Assembly: GCA_964034945.1 (NCBI GenBank)
Contig: OZ035961.1
Coordinates: forward strand, 77,254,188 to 77,318,187
Length of the DNA stretch: 64,000 bases
From: Chrysopilus asiliformis
Lineage: Eukaryota > Arthropoda > Insecta > Diptera > Rhagionidae
Reading direction: 5' to 3'
A program made the position numbers and the translations under genes. This document shows, one piece after another, positions 44,601 to 57,119 of this stretch (positions are counted from its first letter, which is position 1; every line of letters begins with the position of its first letter). The notes under the pieces were generated by a model. That model worked only from the letters and a program-made list of their open reading frames with translations, did no database searches and had not been told where the DNA came from.

Positions 44601-45608
44601 ATAACGAATTAATTTTCGTATCTTATGCCTTGGTTTATTTGACTCTAGTGCACATTTTTTTAATACTGTACAAATTGAACCATACAAGCCGCGTGTGATA
44701 ATAATATTATCTTAATCGAGCGAATTGTTCGCTCTACAAATCATTTTCGCTCGACTCTAAAATCGAGATAATTTTGAAACATTTCCTTAAATTTTATAAT
44801 CAAGGAGACATATTTTTGTGAAGAGAATTTGGAAGGATTGCGCCGTTGATACTCTTTGAATTTATTAAAAAATCTCTAATTTTTTTATTGCGAATTTCAT
44901 TAGAAAGCCCTCAGCGATCGAATTATGGGACCCAGTTCAGAGTGATCGGAGAACTACGAACGAATAAAAGAACGGGTAGAGGGTTGAGGGTTGATCAATA
45001 ATAAAAAAAACTTACCCACAAATTGGTCTCTGTATTACCAGAAGTTTCTCACACAGGTTGTTTTATCAATAGAATTATAGCTTACAGAAAAAAATTCTAG
45101 TTCACACTTCTTTCGAGAACTTCGAGAGCTTATATACATAGATTTTCTTTGTACCAATGTGGAATAAAATCACCTGAGACTTTTGGAAAAAAAATATGAG
45201 GAAAAATATTTTCTTACAAAATTTTCTACAACACAGCAAAATTCCCCAACAAACCCTTTTCCTACCCAGCGATTTTCATGACGTTTCTTTTGTTACATGT
45301 CAAACTTAATTACCAATCTTAGTTTCTAAGATATATAGAGATCCCGTTCTTTTTTGTCAAAAAATCAATGTTTTTTTTAAATTCTAAAAATGATATAATG
45401 CAAAAAAAATCCCCGTTAAAAAAACCAGGAAATTCGAGAAACACTCGTCTACTACGGAGGTTTTTTCCCAAAACTTTTGTTATAGATTGCTAATTCTGAA
45501 TTTTGAAATGTGTGCAATATATCGCTTTAAAAGTAGAGTTACCAGATATTCTTACAAATGTAGAATTTAATTAGAAAATAATATGTACCTACTTGCATTT
45601 TCATTCTC
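41611..45608. other. Long unassigned stretch
   Basis: No gene is supported. Bases 42060-42690 are clearly GC-richer than the flanks and open on the plus strand in two overlapping frames (42072-42290, 42278-42688), possibly an old exon or promoter area. GGATCCGGTTTCC with a preceding GAAGGG.TT occurs twice (near 44136 and 44236). Minus-strand frames at 41479-41842 are Phe/Tyr/Ile-rich and unrecognised. Confidence 0.4.
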
Positions 45609-45611
45609 TAT

Positions 45612-45793
45612 AGGAGCCTCCACATGTTCAATGTTACTTGACAATTTAACTTGGATGACTCATATTTCAAGTGACATTGATCGTTTGAATGCTCTTCAAT
45701 GTTACGTGTGGGAGCAATTTCCATCAATGTTACTTGACGAAAATTTTTCATCAATAATACTTGTCAAGTAACATTGAACGTGTGGAGGCTCCT
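45612..45793. mobile_element. TIR MITE, 182 bp
   Basis: AGGAGCCTCCACATGTTCAA and the inverse of AGGAGCCTCCACACGTTCAA, continuing TGTTACTTGACAA. TAT lies on both sides (45609-45611, 45794-45796). TCAATGTTACTTGAC-like motifs occur at least four times, two in each orientation group. Confidence 0.8.
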
Positions 45794-46035
45794 TATGACC
45801 TTACACCTTAAAAAGGTCCCGGGCCTCGTAAACTGAGATTTCGTAATAATTTTTCATCCCCGCTGCGTGCACCTACAGTTTTACATGGAATGTAAATCAT
45901 GCATAAATTGCAACATTTGTAAGATTTCGTTGCAACCCATCAAAAACAGAGATAGAGATGGTAGTCTATATGATGATATCGTGCTACTATGAAGCAGTAA
46001 AATTTCACTACTCAATTCGACATCTCAAGTTAATA

Positions 46036-46658
46036 CAATGTTCACACCGACGCAAAATCACGTAATTTTCCGAAATTATTTAGATCTTAAACCAAAGTGT
46101 TCACACAGAGGTTAAGATAATTTTGTTTGACATTTCAACGAAGTCAGTTCAAAAATGGATCTAGGAAGTTCGTGTAGGATTACTATAAATTTTAGTAATA
46201 TGTTGAATAATATAATTTAAAACATCGATTAAATATGTGCAAACAGAATTAGACACTTTAGACGAAAATGGAAATTATCTGTAATGAAAATAAACAATTA
46301 TTTTCCATTTCATATCTAATCGCATCAAAAACAGGTCCATTTTTTTGCCCCGCGTAGGTTGTTTACTAATATATCCTCTTCGCGTGCGCAACACGGCTTC
46401 TTTTTCTTATATTTCCGTTTTTCCAATGCAGCACAAATGTCAAAACTGATGTGCTGAAGAGAGCTTAATAAGTGATGCAGGGTTGTATCGTATCCATTGT
46501 TTTTACTTGATTTCGTTCGTAATTTTGTGGAAATTGCATACTTTTAGTGATTTTGAAAACAGGCTAATGTACTGGAAATCTTGTGATTTCCAGCGTGATT
46601 TCGTTGAAAATTACGAAAATCTTCAAAATTACGTAATTTTGCGTCGGTGTGAACATAG
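46036..46658. mobile_element. TIR element, 623 bp, TA flanks
   Basis: CAATGTTCACACCGACGCAA and the inverse of CTATGTTCACACCGACGCAA, then AAT.ACGTAATTTT, about 36 bp in all. TA at 46034-46035 and 46659-46660. GTGTTCACAC recurs inside. No transposase frame. Confidence 0.75.
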
Positions 46659-46664
46659 TATAAG

Positions 46665-48615
46665 TCGTATTAAAATGAAAGCATGGCGCAAACGAGGTAT
46701 GAATCAAGGACATCGGGCTTCAAAGGCTTAACATTGCCATTCATTCACACTGAGATTCGGAGCATTACATTTAGAAATTAATTTAACAATTTCGTTCTGC
46801 TATAATCCATTCTTTGCTCATTCTAAATTTAACTTAAACTAATTTTCATTATAAGCTGTAATACAGTCTTGCTGCATTTATTAACATGGAATGTTTTGCA
46901 AGTGAGCAGTAGGATGTATCGAAAAACACTTTTTTTTGGAAATTCAAAATTCCAAGCTGATAAAAAGTTGTCATATACCACAAAAAAATTGGTACACAAT
47001 TAGCAATCTATTTTATAATTTTCTTCAAAAAAATTTTTTTTTTGTAATACAGGATGAAGTTATCTTATTTCAAGTTGAAAAATGTAAACAATTGTTAGAT
47101 TATGTTAGATTTATGGTTCTCAGCATTGACACTCATTTACATGTATGTTACTACAAAAATAAGTTAAATTTGTTAAAAATACTCAATTTTAGGCCCAGTG
47201 CGGGAGACCTAAATGTTGCAATACAGTAATATTTTTTTTTTGTATTTTTATTTCACACCCTGTTTTTAACCATATTATTAACATTATTGTGAACTTAAAG
47301 AAGAAAAATCAAAACTACCTAACTGTTTTTGCTGCGATATACGTATCTGACAACAAAAAGGTTGAATCTTATATTTTCGCGATTAGGGGTACACGTCTAG
47401 TTATGTGTAATTTAATTTCGTAATATGTAGTAGAATAAATTCATCGATTAAAAAAGTAAGTTCAGTTCTTCAATACTTCAACATATCGTAAGACCTTTGA
47501 GTGATTGTTTCAAATTGACATGAACACAATAAGTCAAGAGTATTAATCACAAATACGCGGAAGAAATAAAATTGTCGTATTTGTGTATTAAAAACATACA
47601 ATTTTACCGGAAGAAAAATAACGCGAGATATGAAATCTGCTACCAGTGTTTAAACGCCATATTTGAACTCACTTTTATAAATCTTTAATACTATGAATTT
47701 GTCAATTAACAAAACACGACAAACGAACATTCATTCAAGTTAGGTAAAGTGAAAGTATTCACCCATATGCTCATCCGCGAACATTAATTAGAGTAGGGAA
47801 TCAACGTTGTCCAAAGTTAAACCAACAAACAGTTTTAATTTCATTGCTACTTTTAATTCGATCGTTCTTAATATATTGACTAAATAACAACTGGGAAAAT
47901 GCGAAAGATAATATCAAAAGTCAATAACATTTTTCCTTCGCAGACAAATAACTGGGATGTTATATAAAACTCAAGACATTGCTTTCGTCTCTCATAGACT
48001 CTTTTTCAAAAAAAAAGCTGTGGTCAAGGTGAAAAAAGCGTTGATTGCCAAGGTATTAAATGTGCAATAATATCCGATTACGAAATTACCAATATACAAT
48101 TACCCATCGGAATAATTTACATGAACTTTCATAAAATAAATTTAAAAATAAAAAAAACCATAATTTTAGCCAAATATTTCTTTAGGTAATTTACGTTTTC
48201 GAATTTTAAATGATGGTCGAGAAACTACTGAACCGCATATGTTTTTCTTTCTTTCAGTTTTTTAAAGTCTTTTCTTTTTTTTAAGTGAAATTGAAACAAA
48301 TATAGAGAAAACACTTTCCCAATCAAAATTGAGCTTGACCTCTGTAATCATGTTTTTTTTTCAGTTCGGTTAGTATTGAACTGTTAGATATTGAATTGCT
48401 AGTCTTTTTTAAATGAAAATTTTTGGCAACAAAAACGCATCAGTAACAGTTCCAAAAATCTGATTTAAATGCTCGAATATATTATATACAGATAAAAATT
48501 AAAGCTTTATGCATTGCTAATTTGATGCTATTGCCATTCGTATAAAATCGTTTTTTAACGCCATATCACTTCTCCTAATACGTAAATAAAGCATCTTAAG
48601 GCATACATGAATATA
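46665..48615. other. AT-rich DNA, no gene seen
   Basis: Short frames only (for example 46936-47229), none with recognisable features. Confidence 0.5.
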
Positions 48616-48621
48616 TGATGA

Positions 48622-48819
48622 ATGAAACTGGAAATTTTTGTGTTGATGTTATTTTGTACCAACTCAATTCAGTCAACGCATTTTAGCAATTTTTATATTC
48701 ACAAAAATTTGGAAATAGCATCCTATCATCTGATTTTTGAGACTGCTATACTATTATCAAAAATTAAATGTACAAACTTTGATGAAATAATTCTCTTTAA
48801 GGGTATTCTTACCATTTAA
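48622..48819 (+). CDS. Possible small secreted peptide, 65 codons
   Basis: MKLEIFVLMLFCTNSIQS is a plausible signal peptide, followed by about 47 residues with one Cys (THFSNFYIHKNLEIAS and so on) ending in ILTI. No family match known to me, and no clear promoter or poly(A) signal. The stop is 12 bp before the duplication of the hAT element, so any 3' UTR would be interrupted. In such AT-rich DNA a hydrophobic N-terminus can arise by chance. Confidence 0.25.
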   Translation: MKLEIFVLMLFCTNSIQSTHFSNFYIHKNLEIASYHLIFETAILLSKIKCTNFDEIILFKGILTI

Positions 48820-48978
48820 CTGTCTAAATCAGTGGTAGCCAACCCATGCGGCCCGAGACGTTTGAAAATGCGGCCTGCCAAATGATTTGAAATTTACAAA
48901 AAAAAAAAATGTAACTAATAAAATACAAAATACTAAAACTCCTCATAAAGTTTATGCAATTTTACAATTTAATTTTTA

Positions 48979-49483
48979 TACCCGTATGGTGAAACCAAAG
49001 GGTATATTAACTTTGCCTTATCGTTTGTAACGTCAAGATCCCGTCATTACACACAAAAATGAATTGCGCCAATGTGTTTAGAATGATAAAATAAATTAAT
49101 TTGTGCATGTCCGTCCGTCTGTGGCGCGGAGCTACAGACTTGAAATTTTACGCAGATTCGTTTTTCGTAAAATGCGAGGCTAAGTTCATTAATGGGCAAA
49201 AACGGACCATTAGGGGGGTACCCCGCATAACAAATGAAAACGTTTTTTGCGAATATCTCAAAAACGGTGCCTCTTATCTAGAAAGTGCAAGAACAAAAGT
49301 TATTTAGGATATGATTCTACATAAAACTCCCATACCTCAAAATCCGATTGGAATAAATTTTAAAACATCTTCTTCGACAGTTTGACTTCAAAGTGGAATT
49401 TTGATATAACTGTTCGCCGTTCACTTAAATCACCATACGGGGTTTCAATAATTGCCAGATTGGCAATTTTAGCTTTTGTTATG
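48979..49483 (+). mobile_element. (GTCY)n element, copy 4
   Basis: Same start and 3' hairpin as copies 1-3, but the GTCY tract has shrunk to GTCCGTCCGTCTG (49110-49122) and part of the adjoining core (GATTGCGGGCGCACG) is deleted. Nested in the hAT element. Confidence 0.8.
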
Positions 49484-49654
49484 TTTTATTTTACATAAGT
49501 ACTACTCGTATATATACATTTACATTTACATAAGTCAATTTATTTATACATATATTTGTTTAGCAAATATTTTTTTCTTACCCCACGACTCCACTAGACA
49601 CTTTTCCAGATTGGATTTAAATCCAATCACGAAAAAGTCTAATGGAGACTCAAA

Positions 49655-49720
49655 AAATCTTACTGTCATGATTTCTCCTTACTGTCATGATTTCTCCTTA
49701 CTGTCATGATTTTTTCGGCT
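49655..49720. repeat. Three 21-bp tandem units, TTACTGTCATGATTTCTCC
   Basis: Three head-to-tail units of TTACTGTCATGATTTCTCC, the last imperfect. Inside the hAT element; noncoding. Confidence 0.75.
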
Positions 49721-49784
49721 ACTGAAAAGTAGGATTTTTTTTTACATTTGTTCAGTCAAATTAGCTGACTAGTTGGCTGCCCTG

Positions 49785-49955
49785 GAGTGGTATTCCGTAA
49801 CTTGATTCAAGCGTTTGTTTCGAGTTAGAAGAAAAAGTGGTATTTGCTATCTCGGTTTCTCTCTGTCATTTAGTTCGATCTAAACAAAGACAGCGAATAC
49901 TTCTTGTTCCTCTAACTCGAAACAAACGCTTGAAACAAGTTACGGAATATTCCTC
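49785..49955. mobile_element. TIR MITE in hAT, about 170 bp
   Basis: TATTCCGTAACTTGATTCAA and about 25 further bases (CGTTTGTTTCGAGTTAGA) are inverted at the right end. No clear target duplication, so ends are approximate. Confidence 0.7.
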
Positions 49956-50266
49956 TTGATTACCTCCTGGTTGACATTTCTAAGTACGCTATGGAGACAC
50001 GATAAATATGAAAAATCATGACTGAAGATGCCCACGCGGTGATTTCTTTATTCGCCAAAATATGGAGTAGGGGAAAAAATCATGATTTTTAAAAGCCCAA
50101 CTTTTTGCATTTTGTTCTAAATTTTTTAAAAACAACATAAAATGTTATTTGAAAATTTTACTAAGAAACGGCGGTTATTCTATTTTTTCAAGTGCGGCCC
50201 GCCAAAAAAAATGAATCATCAGATTGGCCCGTGGAACGATTTGGGTTGGCCAGGCCTGGTCTAAAT

Positions 50267-50890
50267 GAACTTAATTCGCATTTGTTTTAAAGTGTCTAAA
50301 GCTCTGATAGATGAGAAAGTAACACAATTTTATGTTGAATCATTAACAATGGACATAATGAAAATTGGGATAACTCAATTTGTACTTATGTGGTCTTAGC
50401 CAATTTGGGATTTTCCCACCTTCTAGTAGGTGTAAATTGTAAATAATGTTTCTGTTATGAAACAATTTTTTCGTGATAAATGGAATTTTCAATTTTTCTG
50501 TGTTGAATAAGCATTTGTTTGACAAAAATTCAGACCATAGTTTTGTAAGGAAAATGTTTTACACTATAGAACTACAAATATTTTGTAAATTACCTATTTT
50601 TATCAAAACTGTAAATTTAACGAGTGTAGTCAGTTTAGTATTAAATGATAAAAAAAATATCGAAAGCAATTAAGTAATAACAATTATCAAAAGGTTTAAT
50701 GGTTTAAAGTCAACATTTCGCTATAATTGAAGAATGGCTAGTCGTACAGACATAATTTATATAGTAAATAGTCCTCAGAATGATATGAAAAAATGTCACA
50801 CAAAAATTTTCACAGTAGCAAGAAATTTCAGAAAAAGCTATTTTTTACAATGACCTATTTTCTTGCATTTTTTCTCAGATTCTAAGTTTA
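50267..50890. other. AT-rich DNA, no gene seen
   Basis: Frames at 50343-50525 (-) and 50473-50673 (+) are short and unrecognised. Confidence 0.5.
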
Positions 50891-50894
50891 ATTA

Positions 50895-51475
50895 ATTACA
50901 CTACCCGACAAAAAACGACTTTTTTTGTGTTGCCAAAGATTTTACAATCTTTTTAGGATAATTTGGCGTCGCTGATTCTGAATCTGCAAGTGGTTTGGCC
51001 AGATTGGTTGTAATTTTTGAAAAAAAGCCTAAAAGAATGATTTGTTTTGAAAAAATGCCGATTTTTTTTATTTTTATTTTTGTTGTTTCAATCATTGAAA
51101 TATACCTACAATCATTTTAAGGCAGTTGAATTCGAATCTGGAAGTAGTTTGGCTGGATTCACCCTTGATTTTTTTCTAATTATATGCGTTTTCTTAAGAG
51201 CGATAATTCTTCTTTTTCCCAATCTCAAAAAATGGAACGAATTCAGCCAAACTATTTCCGCGGTGTTAAATTACCCTAAATCAGCGATGTTAAATTACCC
51301 TAAAACGATTGAAATATCCACGGCAAAAACAAAAATAAGAAAGAAAATTTTTCAATTTATATTTTTTGGGATTTACTCAAAAACTAAAGGCAATCTTTGG
51401 AATCAGCGACGTCAAATTATCCTAAGGAGATTGCAAAATCTTTTGCTACAAAATCGCTGTTGTGCAGTGGTATCT
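50895..51475. repeat. Degenerate inverted repeat related to the 122-bp unit
   Basis: About 70-bp imperfect arms: TTAGGATAATTTGGCGTCGC at the left is matched inversely by GCGACGTCAAATTATCCTAA at the right. TAAATTACCCTAAA is repeated in the middle. The words GGATAA and GTCGCTGA..C.GAATCTG recall the 122-bp unit of 21.5-22.2 kb, perhaps an old relative. Confidence 0.55.
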
Positions 51476-52240
51476 ATCCTTGTATCGATGTTTTTAGGTT
51501 GGCTTATAATTTAGATTTATTTTTCATTACGTCACGCATCGGATTTGATTCGCCAGTTACATATCCCTGTTATAGATTATTTTAAATAACTTGGTTAGAC
51601 ATCAAAATTAAAGAGGAGCAAACTTTCTTTCCTATCACACTTACCTATTAAACTTTCTTTCCTAAAGTTGATTTTTGACGAATACTTCCTTCCAATTTTA
51701 CCTATTCAAAAATACAATTCAGTTACAGTACAACATCGGTAACTCGAATGCCTTGTCAACTCGAAGCTTTTTCAATCCCCTTGAACTATGTCTATACAAA
51801 ATCAACCTCGATATCTCGACATTTTTTTTATTATATTGCGAGTTTTTTATAAAAATGGAAATGCATCCTTAACAAACTTTATTTCCTGTTTTTATTTTTA
51901 ACAATCACAAAATATCCAGAAAAAATTACAATCTACTTATTTAGTGTGAAATGTTTCGGCATGATTGATATCTAATTTGCGTAACAATTAAAAATACTGA
52001 AATTTAATTCCATCAGCTCTAACTGAATGACTTTAATTTCAAAAAATACAGAAAAAAAACTTCAAAAATTCTTGAAAAGTGTCTGGATCAGCGCGGAAGG
52101 CAGGCCTTCTTCACTCAAGGAATCCGTGTTTTGCCTGAAAGATGGGCTAAAATTATAGTTTCCAATGAAATATACTTTGAATAAAATCAATTTGTAATTT
52201 CAAGCAAAAATAAGAAAAATTTTACTTTCTTATCCGAAGT
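51476..52240. other. AT-rich DNA with a pogo-like terminus
   Basis: CAGTACAACATCGGTAACTC at 51727 with further CTCGA motifs (51751, 51807) resembles pogo-type termini. No transposase. No gene seen. Confidence 0.4.
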
Positions 52241-52243
52241 TTT

Positions 52244-52990
52244 ATAAAGTATAAAAAAAAAAATTTCTACCTCTTAATTTTGCTTAAGAAACATTTCACG
52301 AGCACTCACGAGTTAATTGGAGTCATATTACAAAACGTCTTTCAGTCTGTCAACCTGTGTACAAGATTAAACAAAAACTAATAGAACTAATAAATGAAAT
52401 TTTACAGACATGTTTGGTCCTGGAATGGGACAATGTTCTTGGTAGAAATCCGTTAACCGGAAGTAACCAAAATGGTGGCTTTTTAAAAATTGCAATTTCG
52501 TTTTTCGCGGTTAACTCCGAAACTACGCATTTTTAGTAGTCTTATATATGGCAAGGGTTGGAGACAATATACATTTTTGTCTTTCACTTGAACTGCCTAT
52601 CTCAAACCGTTATCGAGATATACTGTTATTTTAAAAAACTGACTTTTTAATGAATATCTCGATAAATAACAATTTTTCGCTAGTTATTTACCGTTATTGA
52701 GATATTTACATTAAAATGTAAACAATAAATTTTTGCGAATTGCTTAAACTAACGGCTTTTCAAAAAAAAAATTTAAGCGAAAAATAAAATATTCTAAAAT
52801 TCTCTACATTTTGCCTTTTACCGTAAATGGATATATTTTACCGTTATCGAGATATTTCAGATTTTGTAAAATGAAAATCCATATTTCTATATTAACTAAA
52901 ATTCTATTCGTCGGATTATAGTGTAAATTATGAAGAAACGTAGATTTTGTATAAGAAAGTCACGTGCTGTTCACATCAGATATTTTTTTT
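52244..52990 (+). repeat. Dispersed CTGT-tract repeat, copy 1
   Basis: Matches 61337-62230: CCTCTTAATTTTGC, GAGTCATATTA, a short GTCTTTCAGTCTG tract (52339), ACTAATAGA, GGAAGTA.CCAAAATGG and repeated TATCGAGATAT segments. The many ATATCTCGATAA words form subrepeats. Noncoding. Confidence 0.7.
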
Positions 52991-53582
52991 ATTTTAACAG
53001 TTCAAATCGTTCTTGTTTACTTTTAGACTTGTGCAAAGTTTGGTATATTTGAATTAAAAGGAAGTCGAATGAATCCAGGTCAGTTTTGGAAACAGCAGAA
53101 AACCATATTCTAGTTCGAATGCGAACCAACATAAATTAAAAGAAAAATGGATGTATGTGCACAGAAAATACATAAATACACCACAACGAACTTCGTCAAA
53201 CAGAAAAATTATTGCAGTGTCCAATCCAGGATCTTTTTGCTGTTGTTCTTTCTAGCACCTGATGATTATTCCATAAAAAATGTAGCATCTCGCCCATTTC
53301 GCCAGCAGATACTCAAATCAAATGTTCGCGTGGGAAAATTAAACATTTATGATAGTGTTAGAGGCTTAGAATTCTTTACATACTAGGTTTTCACAAAGAT
53401 CTGAACGTGTTAGACCGAAATCGTGTTTTGGGAGACCGTGGTATAGAAGGGTTACCAGTATTACATTCCAAAATTTCTCAAAGGACATTTTTCCAAATTA
53501 GATCTTAAAAACTTTGTGAAATGCAATTATAAAAGTGTATCATTTCCACATAAATGTCAAATTACCACAAGGGCATAATATT
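52991..53582. other. AT-rich DNA, no gene seen
   Basis: The frame 53147-53386 (+) has no recognisable features. Confidence 0.5.
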
Positions 53583-53583
53583 A

Positions 53584-54367
53584 CACTGTAGAAAATGGAT
53601 TTGAATTTAAACCGAAAAATGGGGTAAAAACGGGGTAAATTTGCAAAAACGTCGTAAAATTTCGAAAAAAAATCAGAATTTAGCTCGCACACCATTTAAG
53701 TTGTAAAATCACCCAAAAAACATTAATATTACAATAGAAATAGGGTAATTTTAAACCTTGCGTAAAATTTCGACCAATATTCGTATTTTTACTCTCATTT
53801 TGGTGTAAAAACACGCTCGCAGGGTATTTTTGCATTATTGTACGGACAATTTAGCCTTAACCTTATAATTCGCATAAGGTTTGTGGCATCGGAGTATAAA
53901 TACTCGAATCGAGTTTTACTCTACCAAAATCCTGTGTGGCGCCTGCCACATGGCAGACATGCCCGGGAAATTTGGATGTGAAAACATCCGCAAAAATAAT
54001 ATAATATTTTTGTTTTTGCAGATCGTATAAGCCGAGAAATTCTAATACCATTTTCGGTGTAATTTTAAACAAAAAATGTCGTAAAATTACACCTTTAAGA
54101 CGCGATTTTGCTACCAAATAGGAGGAAAATTACAACAAAAATGTGGTAATTTTAAACATCCATGTCGTAAAATTACACCCGTATTGTACTTTTACTTCTT
54201 ATTTAGCTTAAAGTTCCCCCGTAAAAGAGGCTTTTGTACGCCACAAAATGAGTAAAAATGCATAGCTTTTAAGCCATCACGACTCGGTGTAATTTTACCC
54301 CTATTATCGTAGGAAAATGGTTTCCTACGATAATAGGGGTAAAATTACAATAAAATTTTCTAGAGTG
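53584..54367. mobile_element. TIR element, 784 bp, TA duplication, with internal perfect hairpin
   Basis: Ends CACTGTAGAAAAT and the inverse of CACTCTAGAAAAT with TA on both sides (53582-53583, 54368-54369), so Tc1/mariner-type. GTAAAATTACACC-type words are spread in both orientations. A perfect hairpin with 28-bp stem and 4-base loop (about 54290-54349, TTTTACCCCTATTATCGTAG and inverse) is near the right end. Confidence 0.8.
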
Positions 54368-54369
54368 TA

Positions 54370-56555
54370 CATAAGATACAAATCTTTCACCCCAGCGTAA
54401 TGATTCGCAATGGAAAGTTGGAAAGTTCTTTAACGTGCAATAAAATTATGGCAAAAAAAACTATCGTTAATAAGACAAAAACCAAAAACGAAAAAATAGC
54501 CTCGAAAGACGAAAACCAAAACAAACTCTACATCCTCCAACTTATGTAACCGTGCATCATGGCTATGTCATGTCTTTCCAGCAGTGTGGTATTATCTACT
54601 ATACAAAAACAACCGAACCATATTGGCATAGGCACCATATTTGCATACAATGAGATCACTAACCCGAACAAAATTTTTGGCCCACAGATATCCAGTACCA
54701 TAACCACCGGTCTGAAAAAGTACATGATTAGCTCAACACCACCTTCACGAATTTTCGGTTCGAACTCGCCGCAAACTCGACGCCATCAATTATTTCTTTT
54801 TGGACAAAACGTTTGATTTTGCAATCAGTTAACCCTTTCTTCGTCTTTATCTGGTTTCGCGCTTCTGATTTAAAAGTGAAAGTATCTCTGCCGACTTTGC
54901 AGAGGCGCACATTTTTTTGTTTACCGCTTTGTATTTTGTTATTTCGCGCTGTGCCAGAGGTTATCTCACCTCCGTTCGTGTTCACCTTATCTTCTTTTTT
55001 CAACCACTTGTTTATACATTTTGCAGTTTGAATGAATTTTCAGAGTTGAATCTAGCATAATAACCTCCGAAAAGTGTTAATGATCTTGACAGTGCCACTT
55101 GTAAGGTACTCTTACGACCCGACCCGAGTCTATTGGCGGTTTCTAGATATCATTTGCCGGTGTGTTTAGATCTACACCACGTTGCATTTTGTTATGTGAA
55201 AATTCAAATTATATGAGCAACTTTGAAACCTAAAACACTCGTATAGCATATCCGATTTTCCGAATAGTTACCCATTTTATTGAGCGCATTTTGTATTTCA
55301 AAAGCAATTTATGTAATTTTAATTACTTACTACGGTATATCGTTGTGTCTAACACGTATTAAATATAATTAGTTTCATAAAATTGTGGCGTAACGAAAGA
55401 CTACAATAAAATCGAGTGCAAAAACTGAATTTTCTGGAAAAACCAAATTAATTTCTCACTAAAGTCACACCTAAGATATTCTATATTCCAATACTTAAAG
55501 GATTTCACAATTACGGAACGGTTCCACTAAATTATAAACAAAATTCGATATATTTCAAAATCATAGGAATGAAATTTGTTGATGAAGCTGTTTGTGTTGC
55601 TTCGAAAATATACCATTATCCCTCATAATTTTGCAAAATAAGAAAATAATTTTAAGGTAATCTAAAAATGTCGGCATAAATAATTTGACGAAAATTAATC
55701 CAAACTAATTTCTAAAGAAAGGTATTATCCCCGATACCATTTTTTTAACCAGTCTCATGAAATACGAGTGCAACCGCTTTCAAATTATTTTCTAATATGG
55801 CAAAATTTTAGCTTCTTTTTTAGCTGTCTTGCAATATGTTTATCAATATGACAATTCATTTTATAAATAACACCAAACCTCCAATTTGATAAAAAAAAAA
55901 ATATCAAATTTTCAAAGAGATTTTATTAAGTTTGACGTGTAAAGTTTATCTAATAAAACATTGATTAACTTGATAAAAACACTTTCGTTAAAACTGGGTT
56001 TGTTTATCTGATAAAGACATTGTACGTTTAATAAATTTCTGTTATCACAATGATAAAAATACTATCATCGTGTTAAAATTTTGTCGATTTGATCAAAATG
56101 AATTGATTAAAATTTAACAATAAGAATTTTATCAATCTGCTTATCGCCATTTATTACAATTTTTATAGGAATCATTTCGCCGTGCACACGCGATGGGACC
56201 AAAATGGCTGAAAAACAATAAAAGTTACAAACCCACTGTTTTCGACTGGCAATGCAGCATTCATACTTAAAAAAAAACTAAAGCATAATTGGAGTATAGC
56301 CGTTAAAAGCACTTTTTTAAAAACCTTTATACGTCGACTATTTCATCCTTTTTTTGACTGTTACTATCTACTCCTGTTACGACCAATCCCAGTCTCCCAT
56401 ATCTGAAAGAACTTTTAATAAACTTATTTTACTCTGTAGATAATACATTATATTATATTGAAAGTATGCTAGTGAGGGCCATTCCTTTTTACTCGTTTTT
56501 TTTTTGCACAATGAAGAATGAATGGATCAGACACTCCTATATTAAGACGCCTCGA
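54370..56555. other. Unassigned, with unrecognised minus-strand frames
   Basis: On the minus strand 54728-55003 and 54528-54725 are two adjoining frames (KKGLTDCKIKRFVQKEIIDG; VVMVLDICGPKILFGLVISL) of more varied composition than usual here. They may be relics of one protein with a frameshift near 54727, but I cannot name it. The rest shows no gene. Confidence 0.3.
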
Positions 56556-56950
56556 TATATCGGGTCTCTCAACAAGGACATAACAATTTTGTATTTAAAT
56601 AAAACACAGAATAATTGAGATATCGGGCTGAAATTTATTCCAAGTGTAGTGGATACATTTAAGTATGAAAATTCGATGCCGTTCATATGGCCACCGCGAG
56701 CACGTTTGCACTGATTGATTCTTTGGAGCCAATTTTCCACCACTCTTCCACACATATCGGCCGGAACGTTTGCAATTTCGCATTCGATATTGTTCCTGAG
56801 CTCCTCTAACGTTGTTGGCTTGTTGGCATAAACCAACGACTTAACATAACCCCATAAAAATAAATCCAACGACGTTAAATCGCATGAGCGAGGTGGCCAT
56901 TCGACCGGACCATTTCTCGAGATTACACGATTACCGAACTTCTCCTTCAA
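56537..56950 (-). pseudogene. Tc/mariner-like transposase, C-terminal relic
   Basis: RVISRNGPVEWPPRSCDLTS, LDLFLWGYVKSLVY and PTTLEELRNNIECEIANVPA with VENWLQRINQCKRARGGHMN give the end of an insect IS630/Tc-mariner transposase, including the WPPRSCDL(T)..D segment holding the last catalytic Asp. The N-terminus and first two catalytic residues are missing. Confidence 0.8.
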
Positions 56951-57117
56951 TAGATCAATTGTTTGACCAGCTGTGTGGAATGTAAACCTAAAAAAACCTT
57001 AAAAATAAAAAATGTGAACCTTGACTGACGTTTTAATATTGCCAGATTATAAAAAAAAGTTTTAGGGTGCGTTTTTATTAAAATACAAAATTGTTATGTC
57101 CTTGTTGAAAGACCCTT
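56560..57117. mobile_element. Internally deleted Tc/mariner-like element, 558 bp
   Basis: GGGTCTCTCAACAAGGACAT and the inverse of GGGTCTTTCAACAAGGACAT, continuing AACAATTTTGTATTT, form about 43-bp ends. TA at 56558-56559 and 57118-57119 is a likely duplication. It encloses the transposase C-terminus relic and has lost the rest. Confidence 0.8.
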
Positions 57118-57119
57118 TA

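Larger units (their letters stand above)
48840..50258. mobile_element. hAT element, 1419 bp, GTCTAAAT duplication
   Basis: Ends CAGTGGTAGCCAACCC and the inverse of CAGGCCTGGCCAACCC, with the 8-bp duplication GTCTAAAT at 48832-48839 and 50259-50266. GCGGCC(C/T)G motifs are subterminal at both ends. No transposase. It contains the (GTCY)n copy 4 and a smaller TIR element. Confidence 0.92.

Noticed and set aside
51047..51514. 155-codon frame on the plus strand
   Set aside because: It crosses a degenerate inverted repeat, has a Phe/Leu/Ile-rich chance composition and no recognisable domain.
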